The notes: generated by a model from the sequence alone, not told the origin. 64,000 nt of DNA from Atriophallophorus winterbourni (GCA_013407085.1 JACCGJ010023351.1:17507-81506), one strand, 5' to 3'; shown: positions 19,915 through 30,850, numbered from the stretch's first letter. Program-made: numbers and translations.

Positions 19915-22312
19915 GCTTAATGGCTACCAGATACCGCGGCAGACTTCTTCTGATCGGAGATTTTAATCTGCCGAACTTTAAGGGAAATTCAGTTCATAGA
20001 GGAAAATTCCTTAAATGCTTTATATCAACGGTTGCTGGAAGAAATTCCACTCTACAACCATATTTTCAACCATACCAGATTTCGTGGTACTGATACGCCG
20101 TCCATCTTGGACCTAATACTGACAAATGAAGAGCACGTGATTGAAAGTCTCACTAATGAAGCTCCAATAGGACTCAGTGACCACTTAGTTATAACGTTTG
20201 ATTATATTTGCCAGGCAATCAGAACAAGTGACATCAACAAGGTGATTAGAAAAATTAACTTTTCACAACTTAAAACTGCTCTTAAGAACGCCACAGACTC
20301 TGGTCTTAAGTCCGTCAAAGTGCACGATCAGTGGCAGTGGATGATAAACGAACTTAAATTCACCGTTGAAATGCACTCATCATGTTCCAAAGGTGCAAAA
20401 TATGGATATACATTTAGGCTGACAAGCCGAACATGAAAATGGTTAACCTTGCGAAATACTGCATGGCGGGCTCATCGACAAGATACCACTGTTGATAGTT
20501 GAGAGACATTCCGTTTGCTGAGAAATAAGGTAAACAAACTTGTTGTTGATGACAAACTGAATTATCAAAATCATTTACTCAACAAAATGGAATCAAACCC
20601 CAAAATTCTCTACCAGATCATAAATAACCGGTCAAGGGTGAAACCAGGAGTTGCCGCTCGAAAGACACGTGATGGTACAACAACTACAGCATCGCAATCT
20701 GCCGAAGTTCTAGCCCATATCTTCTCCACTGTCTTCAGCCCACGAAAAACCGTTACCTGTCCCTTATTTCCTGTAATATCACCAGAAAATGTTTTACAAC
20801 AACAAACTATTACCTCGGAGAGTGTCCTCCGCACATTGCTACAACTCAACACGAGAATATCTCCCGGAGCTGACGAAATTACCCCGCTGATTCTTAAAAA
20901 CTGTGCTTATAATTTGGTGTACGTCTATCACCTACTTGTTTAACCTCTCTTTAACCCAAAGTTTCGTTCCCTGTGATTGGAGGAATGGCATCATTACCCC
21001 CATCCACAAAGGAGGAAACCGTTCCGAAGTATCCAACTATCGGCCAGCAACACTACTACCAGTGACCTCTTAAGTGATGGAACGCCTCGTAGCAAACAGC
21101 GTCACAAAATATCTGGAAGACAATTGGTGGCTCGCAGTCGAACAACACGGCTTCATAAAAAGACACTCTTGCCTTTCAAACCTTCTGCTCGCCCTCGATG
21201 ACTGGACACAAGCTGTAGACAAACGTCTCACCATACACGCTTGTTATCTTGATGTGTCAAAAGCATTCGATCGTGCCAACCACAGTCTGTTACTACAAAA
21301 GATGGAGCTATGTGGAATCCAGGGTTCATTACTAGACTAGTTTGAGGATTATCTCCGCGACCGTGTCATTCGAGTAAGGGTTAATGGTGCTTTGTCACGA
21401 CCTATTGCAGTAACGAGTGGGGTGCCGCAGGGATCAGTGCTGGGACCAATTCTTTTCCTGATGTATGTCAACGACATACCTAAACTTGTCCGCTGCAAAA
21501 TCTTGTTAGTTGCGGATGACATCCAGCTGTGGACACAAGTACGCACAACTGAGGATTGCAGACAGCTTCAGCTGGACCTCGATGCCTTACAAGACTGGTC
21601 AGTTAGAAATGAACTACTATTCAATGTCAGAAAATGCAAGGTATTGACTGTTGGATGACATTTCGAGTTCTCTTACACCCTTGGTTCCCATATTATTGAA
21701 TGCACTGATAAGGAGAAGGACTTGGGTGTGTGGGTGAGCAGCACTTTGAAACCGTCACATAGCGTCACAGCTGTCTATGAAAAGACGACACGAGTACTGC
21801 TTCTGCTAAAACGCGTGTTCGGGAGTTTCACGAAGCAAACCGTTCATCGAATAATTAATACGTACTTGAGGCCAACCGTGGAGTATGCGGTTCAGACTTG
21901 ATCACCCTGGCTACCGAAGGACATATCATCGGACCACCAAGCCCGTACGTGGTTTGAAGCACAAACAATACGAAGATCGTATTACAAGTCTCAATCTCTT
22001 CGACTATGGCTACCGCCGTCTTAGAGGTGATTTGAATCTTTTTTCAATATACTGCATACCCCCAACCATCCCCTAAATAAACTATTCACACGACTACCAC
22101 TCCGAACCACCCGGAGTCAAGACTATACAGTACTTATTCCCGACTCGAGACTAAACTGTCGAAGGTATTCTTATTCTGTAGGTGTATGCTTTACCTGGAA
22201 CGCCCTACCCTGTAATGTTGCACATTCACCCAACTTGGATATATTCAAATCGAATTTGGACAATTTCATGTCGACCAATCCAAACATTGAACCTATATAT
22301 TTTACACCATAA
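19915..22312 (+). pseudogene. CR1-like retrotransposon, endonuclease end plus RT
   Basis: 5'-truncated copy starting inside the endonuclease at LLLIGDFNLP (about 19945). It continues with RFRGTDTPSILDLIL, IGLSDHLVITFDYI (20170), the linker (20440-20720), WRNGIITPIHKGGNRS (20980), QHGFIKRHSCLSNLL (21140), YLDVSKAFDRANHS (motif A, 21245), [11 protein letters not shown] (motif B, 21415), VADD instead of FADD (motif C, 21510), DKEKDLGVWV (21715), LLLKRVFGSFTKQT, YAVQT, and the C-terminal VCFTWNALP...SNLDNFM with stop at 22310. Frameshifts or stops near 20030, 20435, 20945, 21070, 21340, 21656 and 21900 mark an old copy. Confidence 0.87.
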
Positions 22313-22495
22313 AAGCTTTGAACTATGAAAACAGTTTCTGTCCTATAGATTTTTACTTGATTCTTGAACTGCTCAATAAGCAAACAAATCCTGTTTTACT
22401 ACCCATGTTATTCGTAATTCCCATATTATTCTGTGGTTTTTGTTAAGCTATATCCTTTTTAGACCATTAAAATTGAATTGAATTGAATTGAATAA
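22313..22495 (+). repeat. CR1-like 3' UTR and (ATTGA)n tail
   Basis: The 3' UTR contains CTTGAACTGCTCAATAAGC and TTTTTAGACCATTAAAATTG, then GAATT repeated four times (22472-22491). The same UTR occurs inverted at 22622-22915 and, with changes, at 24194, 29360 and 46180, so this is a multi-copy family in the window. Confidence 0.8.
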
Positions 22496-22621
22496 ACAGT
22501 GGCGAATAAAATGCTGTATTGTAAAAATAAGAAAATTTCTATATTGTAGTGCTCACATCCCCCGCACTTACACACTACTACCGGTTTTGGCTGTATGCCG
22601 TCATCAGTTAAAGACAAAAAG

Positions 22622-22915
22622 ATCCGGTTCAATTCAATTCAATTTTAACGGTTTAAAAAGCATATAGCATTACAAAATCCGCAGAATAATATGAGAACTA
22701 CGAATAATATAACAAGCAAAAATGTGATTTGTTTGCTTACTGAGCAGTTCAAGAATCCGGTAATAATCCAAAGGGCAGACATTGTTTTCGATTGATGGGA
22801 TGACAAATGTAGATGCATGGTGTTAAAATGTATAGTTTTCTTCGATGCACGGGTTTAGGGTCAAAAATGCATTAAGTATTCTCTTGAAAATCTGCCGATT
22901 TGGTTAGTTTACAAC
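22622..22915 (-). repeat. CR1-like 3' UTR, tail-to-tail with the plus copy
   Basis: Minus-strand copy of the same 3' UTR and tail as 22313-22495, with tails facing each other across about 125 bp (22496-22621). The ORF end is not clearly preserved. The copy closely parallels 46180-46460. Confidence 0.75.
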
Positions 22916-22979
22916 ATAACCTGGTTTTGCGTTTCAGTTGATCTACACTCAAATCTCGGTACTATGCCACCTCGCTACT

Positions 22980-23944
22980 ATTCTAAATCGACAAGTATTT
23001 CATCTTCAATTGTCATCACCCACGTTAGATTCAGTTTCTTCAGTTAATCCTAAAGGGGCAATCATGTAGGGCGGGATCGGATTGCAGCTGCAGTCGTTCA
23101 CAAAATCACGAAAATCTATTTGCAATTGATCGAAAGCAGCTGCGGACAGCTTGCGCTCAGCAATCAGGAATACCCTTACCGCAGCCATCTACCACAACAA
23201 TGACGAATAAGTAGTACTTTTCACGGCAACTCTTGAAAGTTGAGTTAATGCCAATGAAATGAGGAAACCGGCGGCAAAGCGTTATCTGTTCATTCGTCAT
23301 AAATATGAAATGAGTGAGATTGCTCTCAGCATCAGTTTCCATACAACAACGGCCGGATGTATTGAGCTGGGAGCTAAAGTCGTATAAAAAACTTGTGGTT
23401 TTGTGACTCGCCAGCAGCTTCCATCGCATGTTTCTTACGTCACACGGCGTGACGTATTTCCCCATCTGCGTTCGAATATAATTGCATATGTTGAACGATG
23501 GAGTATTGTTCAACAACCAAGGGGTTATCGTTGACATCTCGTCCAGTGAGAGGCGCCTATGAGTCGGTTCGTATTTAGCCATTAATAAACTAATGGGATG
23601 GTTGTGCTCCAAGGAACCTCGAGAGACACCAAACCTTTCACTAGGCAACCTTGAGATGAGTATTCTTGACCCACATCCGATCTTACGGGATTGCGTTCGA
23701 CGAATTCCTCGGGAAGATGGCTGGTGTCGTCCAGCTTTTACGCATTCGTAAGTACGGGATCTGCAAATTATCAAAGTTAAGCTAACACAAACCTGGCATT
23801 TGGTGCTGTGCTCCGAATGTAATACGATGAACCAGTGGAGCTTTGAAACCTGGAAATAGCACCTGCTGCTTCAACGAGGGATTCAAATTGTATGGGGTCG
23901 GCAACGGTTCCGAAAATTTCTGGAAAAACCTGAACTAGCGACAT
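22980..23944 (-). pseudogene. Second MULE-type transposase, diverged and truncated
   Basis: ATG at 23944. Exon 1 is 23944-23793, intron 23792-23761 (32 nt, GTTTGT...TTGCAG), and exon 2 starts at 23760. Splicing joins a SSTGSSYYIRSTAPN segment to SRTYECVKAGRHQPS in frame, parallel to the N-terminus of the gene at 4638. The FAR1-like region ends SLEHNHPI. The DDE core start reads FIGINSTFKSCREKYYLF...VVVDGCG, aligning with FILIDGTFRTNREKYFLY...VVDGCR, so the first catalytic Asp is Asn. The frame breaks after VVVDGCGKGIP (23157). A further open stretch to 23006 has no recognised domain. SWIM and PHD parts are absent. Confidence 0.72.
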
Positions 23945-24063
23945 CGTCAAAATATGCTGCGTGTAGGCTATGCAGCGCTTTTTAAAGGACGGCCAGATGC
24001 CACGATTGGCCTAAAAATAAACGCATTCTGATTCGTGCCCCTTGAACGGATTCTGATTGGTCA

Positions 24064-24177
24064 GCTAATATATACTTCGTGCCCGTGGAAAGTAATTATA
24101 ACGGATGCCGGCGTCATGACCTTACGAGCGAGGCATCCGTTATTCTTACTTTCCGGGGGCACGAAGTATATATTAGC
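24064..24177. repeat. Imperfect palindrome, 46-bp arms
   Basis: Left arm 24064-24109 and right arm 24132-24177 are reverse complements at about 42 of 46 positions, separated by 22 nt. The arms start GCTAATATATACTTCGTGCC. It lies 120 bp upstream (minus sense) of the second MULE ORF, so it may be a fold-back terminal repeat of that element, a MITE-like remnant or a hairpin-forming transcript. Confidence 0.85.
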
Positions 24178-24189
24178 CATGCTAGTGGG

Positions 24190-24395
24190 TTCAAGGTAAC
24201 TCAAGGTTTTTAATGGTCTAAAAAGCAACAAGCTTAACAACAACCATAGGATGGTAAAAATTGAAATTGAAGTTGATAAACAATATAAGAACATAGATTA
24301 AACAGTATATAAGTGTTCTGGAAACGAATAATGCAATAAAAATTCGTCTAATTTCGTTTTAAAGTCATGTAAGTTAGTGGTTTGCAAGGCCAAAT
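24190..24395 (-). pseudogene. CR1-like 3' end (last RT helix, UTR, tail)
   Basis: The minus strand reads LALQTTNLHDFKTKLDEFLLHYSF...V stop (24395-24300), the terminal helix of the CR1 RT, then a 3' UTR with ATCCTATGGTTGTTGTTAAG and TTTTTAGACCATTAAAAACC ending near 24194. 5'-truncated insertion. Confidence 0.68.
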
Positions 24396-24399
24396 CAAC

Positions 24400-24835
24400 A
24401 CCATCAGCCTCGGCGACGAAAACCCCTGAATATGATATTGAGACGCGTCTAAATGGAATGGAATCCAGTATACAAAAACTAAATGAACTGATAATAAACG
24501 TCATAAATACACCGTCGTTACCCGACTTAGAGGTTACTGCCGAAGAGCCGGTAGATAATCCATCATACTCGAGGCCAACATTTGCCCAGATAACCGCGCA
24601 GATGGTGACTAAAACGGGGAGGCGAAATAAGATATGCGAGCTGATATGTAAACACCACGGGCTTTCGTCCCCGCAGTTTCGATATGTAAAATGCTGCAGC
24701 TTGGGAAGAAATCACACGATCAGAATCTGTTGAGGTTTTCGCTTCCAAACTCGATGAGTTTATGACGAACCATGCGGTATGCGAATGTCCAACTAAAACA
24801 GACACGGACTGTACTGTTGGAACACAGTGATCTAT
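24400..24835 (+). pseudogene. CR1-like ORF1 fragment
   Basis: Open frame (to 24733) with a short amphipathic, probably coiled-coil stretch (DIETRLNGMESSIQKLNELI) followed by an acidic/proline linker and SRPTFAQITAQMV. This resembles the N-terminal half of CR1-like ORF1 proteins. The next part (EVFASKLDEFMTNHAVCECP) is in another frame. No endonuclease follows directly. Confidence 0.45.
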
Positions 24836-25680
24836 CGTATCGGCTGAAATTGTTAAAACACGTCAACAACTGATTGACTTGGTAGTGTTTCTATTGAACT
24901 TAGTGGTGCATTTATTTTTCCAAGTTAGTGGCGTGAGCAACGGTTGAAGGTAAACTGTTCCAACTAAAACAGACACGGACAGAGTAAAAATACCTGCTAC
25001 AACCAAGATAACACAGAACGTCTGAAATGGACCCCTCACGGTCGACACATTTTAGAAACATTTCATGCTTTCAGATGAGAAGGTGTGACAGTTGGGAATA
25101 AAATGTTACGTTTTATTTTTAAGCTGATTAGGTAGGTGGAGTGCACGCCATTTGAATTCGTCTGGCTGTAACAACGTGTAAACGAAACAAAATATGACTG
25201 CGCATTCGGTACAATTGTTACAGTACAAACGAATACGGATTGCCATCACAATTGACGGTGCCTTTATCTGGTGCGCATTTATTTTCTTATGAAACTCATT
25301 ACCGTCGGGTGTTGTGCATTTACCTATTGAAAGGATTTTCATCAGCAAACTTATATATTGATGTGAAAAATGCAACCTTTCATTCACTTCATATGAAGCT
25401 ACTTCTGAAGCATCGGACACCCTGAATCTTTAACCGTGTCTAATAACAGGATTGACTCTTATCTCCACGAACATCATTATTAAATCCCATGAGGCTGATC
25501 TTCTTATGACATTCGCGTATTTTTTCACTTATTGCTTGCATTATTGAACACCGCAATATCCTGCGGTTGTTTTAAGCTTGTGCGCTTCTTTACTGAAATA
25601 AACCATTGTTCCCTTGTTCCATGGTTAAGTTAATCCAGTTAGCATGTAATGCAACCGTTTCGATTTATCTACTGAAACAG
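24836..25680. other. No gene seen
   Basis: AT-rich. A 21-bp direct repeat (CCAACTAAAACAGACACGG...) occurs at 24789 and 24959. The frames at 25106-25425 show no recognisable protein. Confidence 0.4.
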
Positions 25681-25689
25681 ATTGGTATT

Positions 25690-26310
25690 GACGGGTTCGA
25701 GTTAACGGGGTACAATCACGAGTCATTAATACCTCCAGTGGTGTACCGCAAGGTTCCGTTCTCGGTCCAGTGCTTTTCTTAGTTTACATCAATGATTTAC
25801 CTGAGACGCTCTCATGCAAGGTAGTTCTTTTTGCGGATGATGTTAAACTTTGGATGCGAATAAAATCAACTGCAGACTGCGTAAAACTGCAAAGTGATTT
25901 AGATGCATTACACGAATGGTCAATTAGAAATAAACTGCCGTTCAATTTTCAAAAATGAAAGTTACTGCAAATCGGTTAGACCTTTTAGTACGAATATCAC
26001 TTCGGGCAGACGATTTTTAGCTGGACCGAATCGGAGAAGGATCTCGGAGTCTGGATATGTGGCAGCCTAAAAAACAGCGTGCATTGTGAAGTCATTTACA
26101 AGCGTGCTTCAAAGCTTCTAGGTATGCTTCGACGGATCTTCAGAACCTTTACGCCTGTAACGATGCCTGTGTATTGACTCAGGGTAAGCATATTACTTGA
26201 CTCCAGTGACATCGTATAATTGTTTTTTATACCTCTTATTAAACGCATATTTACTATGATATGGTAATTGTGAAGCTTTGTGCTTTTTGTGACCATAAAT
26301 CTCGCTTATG
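25690..26310 (+). pseudogene. CR1-like RT fragment with internal deletion
   Basis: [22 protein letters not shown] (25737-25800), [12 protein letters not shown] (FADD, 25830), [26 protein letters not shown] (26030), and ASKLLGMLRRIFRTFTP (26100-26160). At 26165 the sequence jumps directly to 3' UTR (GACTCAGGGTAAGCATATTAC), which also follows the complete C-terminus at 27540. About 500 bp of RT C-terminus are therefore deleted, with short homology (GATGCC) at the join. The FADD active site is intact. Confidence 0.78.
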
Positions 26311-26449
26311 TTTGAGAAATTTGTTTACTGTTCCAAACGACTAGACCTGTGCTGTTGACCAATGATCTGACTTCCATGCTTGCTATCGGGATAAGTCTGA
26401 AGATTCTGAGGGGTGTGATGACTTTCGAATAATACAAAAGCTGAAGCAG

Positions 26450-26870
26450 ATAGGTTTCAGCAAACAGCTACTACATCAACTTCCATCAATAACCTACCAG
26501 AGACTGTCTTTGCTGATGATTTTAAAATATGAACGCGGATGATATCAACTGCGGACTGTTTACATCTGTAAAGTGAATTAGATGCTTTCCATGAATGGTC
26601 GGTACGGAATAATATGCCATTCAATTTCCAAAAATGCAAGGTGTTGCAGATCGGTAATCCATTCCAGTACCAATATCACTTTAGGCAGACTATTTTAAGC
26701 TTGCCCAAGTCGGAAAGTGATGTTGGCTTCTATGTGTGCGGCAGCCTAAATTACCGCGTGCATTGTGAGGTCATCTAAAGAGCGATTTCAAGCATCTAGG
26801 TTTGCAGCGAAGGAGTCTCAGAAACTTCGCTCTGTTTCTGATCGCCTCACCGTCTCGAATTTGGTATGAA
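26450..26870 (+). pseudogene. CR1-like RT fragment, more decayed
   Basis: Second copy of the same subfamily: ADDFKI (26516), a STADCLHL...SELDAFHEWSVRNNMPFNFQKCKVLQIG stretch (26540-26660), then QYQYHFRQTI, a decayed ESDVGFYVCGSL and VHCEVI. Several stops. It loses similarity near 26870 and may continue, after unrelated sequence, at 27255. Confidence 0.7.
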
Positions 26871-27254
26871 CCTAGGAAAAACAATCTGTCGAACTGATCG
26901 GATTCCAGGTGTTGCGGGGTTGTAGTCACCAATCCCTACTTGTGTTCGACTACGTAAGCAGTACTCGACAATTTGTTGCTGTTAATGGGTAGCTCTCAGG
27001 GTCGATAAATTGACACACAGGGAAAAATTCTTACAGATTCAACATTGGCATTGTACATTATTAATCAGATTCTCATGGCATTCTACGACCTCAATTTCAC
27101 TAGCACTAAGCAACCAGGTCGTTCATATGAGGTTAACTCTATTGTTGTATTGTTATACTATGTTGTCCTCAAATGTGAACTTTAAGGACGATCCATTTAA
27201 CCGTATGTTTTTCACTAGATGAGTAAAGAATAAAATTCACAAATGAAAGTGTGA

Positions 27255-27690
27255 CCTGGTAAGAGGACGTTATCATTACTTACAAGATATTGAATACTCC
27301 AGATCATCCACTTAAACATTTGTTCAAATACCGTGAATCAGGAATTACACGTAGCCACTCAGCGGCATTACAAATTCCCCATACTCGTACTAATTGTCGC
27401 CGAAATTTCTATTCGGCATGTGTCTGTTTCCTGTGGAATGCCGTTCCCGAAGCAATTATCACCTCTCCCTGTATCCAAACATTCACTCGAACCTTGGACA
27501 ATTATTTGTTACATAACGATTTGACGATGCCCATGTTTTGACTCAGGGTAAGCATATTACTTGACATCGTGACATCGTATAATTGATTTTTTTATAACTC
27601 TTATTGAACGCATATTTACTAGGATATGGTAATTGTGAAGCTATGTGCTTTTTGTGACCATAAATTCTTGAATCGTGAATCTTGAATATG
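27255..27690 (+). pseudogene. CR1-like RT C-terminus, 3' UTR and tail
   Basis: An open frame to 27541 reads ILNTPDHPLKHLFKYRES, PHTRTNCRRNFYSACVCFLWNAVPEA, then a final FTRTLDNYLLHN helix. The 3' UTR (27542-27660) matches 26165-26310 and ends in ATTCTTGAATCGTGAATCTTG. It is probably the end of the copy at 26450, separated by about 380 bp of unrelated sequence. Confidence 0.78.
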
Positions 27691-27927
27691 TTCTAAGCTC
27701 TGGAAAAGAAGCTTGTTTGTTTACTATCTCTTCAGGTCATCTAGAAAAATTGCTATCTATGCGATAGCTTGTTTGTTTCACATTGGGAATCTACTGTATG
27801 CCTGTCAATCTTATATGTTTGACGTGTTTTTAATAAAAAACGAAAAATTCCATTTATTCATGAAACGAGGAAAACCTTCACGCCTGATAACACTCAAATT
27901 TTACTCGTACGACTGACAATTCTTATT

Positions 27928-28171
27928 GGCTGACAGAAATACATACGCCGCACGTAATGTCTACCCTTAACTTCTCGGGTTTCTGTAGTAAATCACTTCG
28001 AACACACATACGCATCACCTGATTGGTTGATGTGCCCTCTCGGGTTTCTACAGGAGGCAAAAGTGTAAATCCGAACGCCGCCGTATACTTGGAAACATCA
28101 TGTATAACATGGAGGCCGCTGGTGATATTGATGGTTTTTGACATACAGCCCACAATGCAGTCTCGCACATG
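27928..28171 (-). CDS. TASP1: Probable C-terminal exon(s) of taspase-1-like gene
   Basis: The exon begins after an ACATAACAG acceptor at 28172 and reads HVRDCIVGCMSKT (cf. the H-x-T-E/D-S-M-x-VGYMS block of threonine aspartase C-termini), then a Phe/Leu-rich stretch to LLPPVETREG (cf. ISRLPPG). The frame is open to 27923. A GT-AG 36-nt segment (28018-27983) is also in frame without stops, so it may be an intron or coding. It follows, in gene order, the exon at 28989-29270. The assignment rests on remembered family motifs and is tentative. Confidence 0.42.
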
Positions 28172-28988
28172 CTGTTATGTGAGATAATCTCACAACAGTC
28201 ATCAAAACCATGTTAATGAAAGTGTATAAACTAATTGAGTCAACGTTTGTGAGAGTGCAGATTACGAGTCTTAGCCAAATTGTCTATAAAGTTTTACAGT
28301 TGTTAGAATAAACGAAATAAGAAAACGCCTTTATAAACTGTGCACATAGTTCCAAATTTCCTTCTGTGACATAAATTTCTAGGAAAGCCACTGCATAAAG
28401 TTTCTTGGAAACATTCTCGTTTCTTAACATTGATTGTCCACGTTTAGCTTATTCGGGCCCGTGTCCAGGAGTATTTAAACAATTATGTCGATACTTGTTA
28501 CTCATGAGTAACGTAATTGAAAAGATAAAATTCCTGAAATTACTAAAACGTTGTGAGGCAAAAAATGCTCGACAGCTTGGGAATGGTAAAAAAAATCATT
28601 TATTCGGAACGCTTTCTGTGTTAACCTTGTAACGGTCGAAGGCTGAAAACATCGGAGAATGTTTTTATCAATCAGAAGAGAGAGAGAGAGCGAGGCGGAC
28701 ACAATTTTGATGATCTAATGAAAATCAACTTCGGTCAATTCGTTTAATCTACTTCCCAAAATTGAGAAACAACGTTTAGTACGTATAAAAACATGTAAGC
28801 GGTTCTTTGTGTTGGGTGAATATCAAAAGCGTATAATATACAGGTTAAAAAACTCATCCATTTTTCATACTTCCGGGGCAATAAAAGGCTTGATTGAAGT
28901 ACAGTAGAGAAATATCAAAGTATCTGGGTGTGTAAAAATCATAAATATAGTATACTTGTGTCTTTAACCAAGCATGCTACATACTCGG
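28172..28988 (-). other. Putative intron between taspase-like exons
   Basis: AT-rich, no recognisable coding block. It contains a short (GA)n run at 28679-28692. The middle part of the family's C-terminal domain may be in an exon I could not see here. Confidence 0.35.
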
Positions 28989-29270
28989 CTAACTCTTGTA
29001 AATTTTAATATGATTCAAACCTAATGTTTGCTGAAGATACCCTTCAAATTCAAACTCTCGGTCGTGACTATACCGCGAAGCTGGGACACCATGGTTAAAT
29101 AAAACATCTCCACTCGTTATTACGTACTGTAAGGCAACCAAAATGTTTACTGGTTTGCATGAACCGACTTGTCTTACATCGACTGCGTAATCTCGAGCGT
29201 ACGTGCATACGAGGTGTTGGCCCATTCCTGATATACCGAATAATCCATAGGACCTCTCCGACACCTATTC
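28989..29270 (-). CDS. TASP1: Probable exon of taspase-1-like (threonine aspartase) gene
   Basis: The minus-strand open frame reads SYGLFGISGMGQHLVCTYARDYAVDV, matching the threonine-aspartase motif SG.GEHL.RT..AR that follows the catalytic Thr region, then an alanine/leucine helix (VNILVALQYVITSGDVL), parallel to the QALLETMQ segment. A possible acceptor (TTTGAATAG) lies at 29271. Taspase-1 is an Ntn-hydrolase that cleaves nuclear regulators such as MLL. The catalytic-Thr exon was not found, so the gene is incomplete or extends past the RTE/CR1 insertions upstream. What else it could be: another asparaginase-family member. Confidence 0.5.
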
Positions 29271-29359
29271 AAATTTAGTTCCATCTCCCGACGTGCAATC
29301 ACAATCTGATACTTCAAATAACACATTCGTCATTAATTCAATTTAACACAATCGTTTAA

Positions 29360-29418
29360 TCCAATTTTAATGGTCTAAAAAACATAAAGCTTCACAAAAT
29401 ACCACAGAATAATATGAG
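29360..29418 (-). repeat. CR1-like 3' end fragment
   Basis: The minus strand reads CTCATATTATTCTGTGG...TTTTTTAGACCATTAAAATTGG, the 3' UTR end of the family at 22313-22495. Only about 60 bp are preserved. Confidence 0.65.
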
Positions 29419-29589
29419 CATTCTCTCCTTTTGATAATGGATAACACGATGACAAAGCATATTCATTATAATGATAGATATGCTAGCTATAAAATATCTT
29501 ACATTTATCACGAGTAAACACAGAAAAGGATTGTCAAATTGGCGAAAACATTCGATTATAGGCAAGTGTTTTCGGAATTAATCCGGACT

Positions 29590-30680
29590 GGTCTTCATTG
29601 AGTCCGACACGTGTTGTTGTGGTTGTTGGCCATCACTTCGCGTGCGTAGGTAAATGCATTGTGTTCTCGATCAGAAAGCATGCTACAGAAGCAGAGCAAA
29701 GAAAATGCCGGAAAGCGTGGGAGCATGAACATACTCTCGTTTGAAGCATCGGCGAATTCAAATGGCTTTTGAACCGTACCGCTAAAATGTGCTGAGCCCT
29801 TCATGCTGAGTGTAAATTAATAACGCGTTTTGGCATTCTTTGGGGGTCAGTCTGTCAGATCAGGCCTGCTGACGTAGTCGAATGCCTTCGTTAAATCAAT
29901 AGAAACAGGGTATAATGACACAAGCTGTTTGTGACACTTTTCTTGACGTTGTCTCACGGAGAATATCGTGTCAACGGTTGTTCTTCCCCTGCGGAAGCCA
30001 CATTGAGATTCAAAGTAAATTTTATCAGCTTAAACTTATAGTATGTTATGTAAAACGTCAGCAAACAATTTTCCTATAACATTCAGAAGGGAGATTTCAC
30101 TGTTATTGTTTTAAGTCGCCTCTATCACCCTTATGCTTACATAACATATTGAACCTAGTGTCTCATATCTCTTGCGGGACACAATGCTCTTGCTATCAGT
30201 AAAGAAGCGAACGGTGAAATGATTGCAATAATGCAGCTCTGCAGGATTAGAATAGCTCAGGTGGAATTGCCACGTCACCAGGGTCCTTCTTATCCGCTAA
30301 TCGGTCGACTGCCATATTGAGCTTATCAATATTGGGGTGAGTATCTAGATGTTCAATAGTTGGCAACCGTACCGTCGGTAGAATAGAGAGAGGAGAAGTG
30401 ATCTGTTCATAATTCGGTCTCCTGAGTTTTCTCGACAATCGGGTTACCAGATACAGACTAAATGGGATCCGTTGTAAATTTGTTTGGACCAATGGCTTTC
30501 TTAATCTCATCATACATACCGTGAAAATTTTCAGAATTTGCAGCTCATGGAATACGGACGATAATATCACGCAGCGTGTAATCGCAGAGCGCATCGTATG
30601 GCCAGGAATGAATAAGTGAAGGAGATGGTCAAAAATCCCAAGCCCAACGCCACATACGGAGTTCCAATGGAGCATACGAC
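29590..30680 (-). pseudogene. RTE-clade RT remnant
   Basis: From 30680 down: a PTIEHLDTHPNIDKLNMAVDRLADKKDPGDVAIPPELF block (30247-30400; the conserved PP-E-L/KAPG-D-GIP-E start of RTE RTs), a decayed middle, then SQCGFRRGRTTVDTIFSVRQRQEKCHKQ (29930-30010) and IDLTKAFDYVS (motif A, 29880), and after a gap MKGSAHFSGTVQKPF (29760-29804; region before motif B), with motif B lost. Many stops. It abuts a gypsy integrase fragment at 30690. Confidence 0.75.
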
Positions 30681-30689
30681 GACAACTGC

Positions 30690-30850
30690 ACGTGTTTCAG
30701 CCATGTTCATATCGACATCGTCGAACCGCTGCTAAACTCAAGAGGCCAGCGATGTCTTCTGACGTATGTAAATCGAGAGGCATTTATTCGGTAGCGGTAC
30801 CCATCCAGGACTCAATTCAGAACGATAGCGAGACATTTGTCGCAAAAACG
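30690..30850 (+). pseudogene. Gypsy-type integrase core fragment
   Basis: From 30696 the plus strand reads FSHVHIDIVEPLLNSRGQRCLLTYVNREAFIR then a stop. HIDIV-PL...R-CLLT-V-R is the first part of the retroviral-type integrase core, including the first catalytic Asp (HID). This is only ~50 codons, so it is a scrap of a Ty3/gypsy LTR element. LTRs were not found next to it. Confidence 0.7.

Noticed and set aside
24789..24979. 21-bp direct repeat as transposon ends
   Set aside because: Direct, not inverted, orientation and no internal ORF; too little to call.
27713..27916. Hydrophobic 67-codon frame
   Set aside because: AT-rich, no homologue or splice context; composition explains the hydrophobicity.
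28679..28692. (GA)n as a retrotransposon tail
   Set aside because: No element homology next to it; simple microsatellite in a putative intron.
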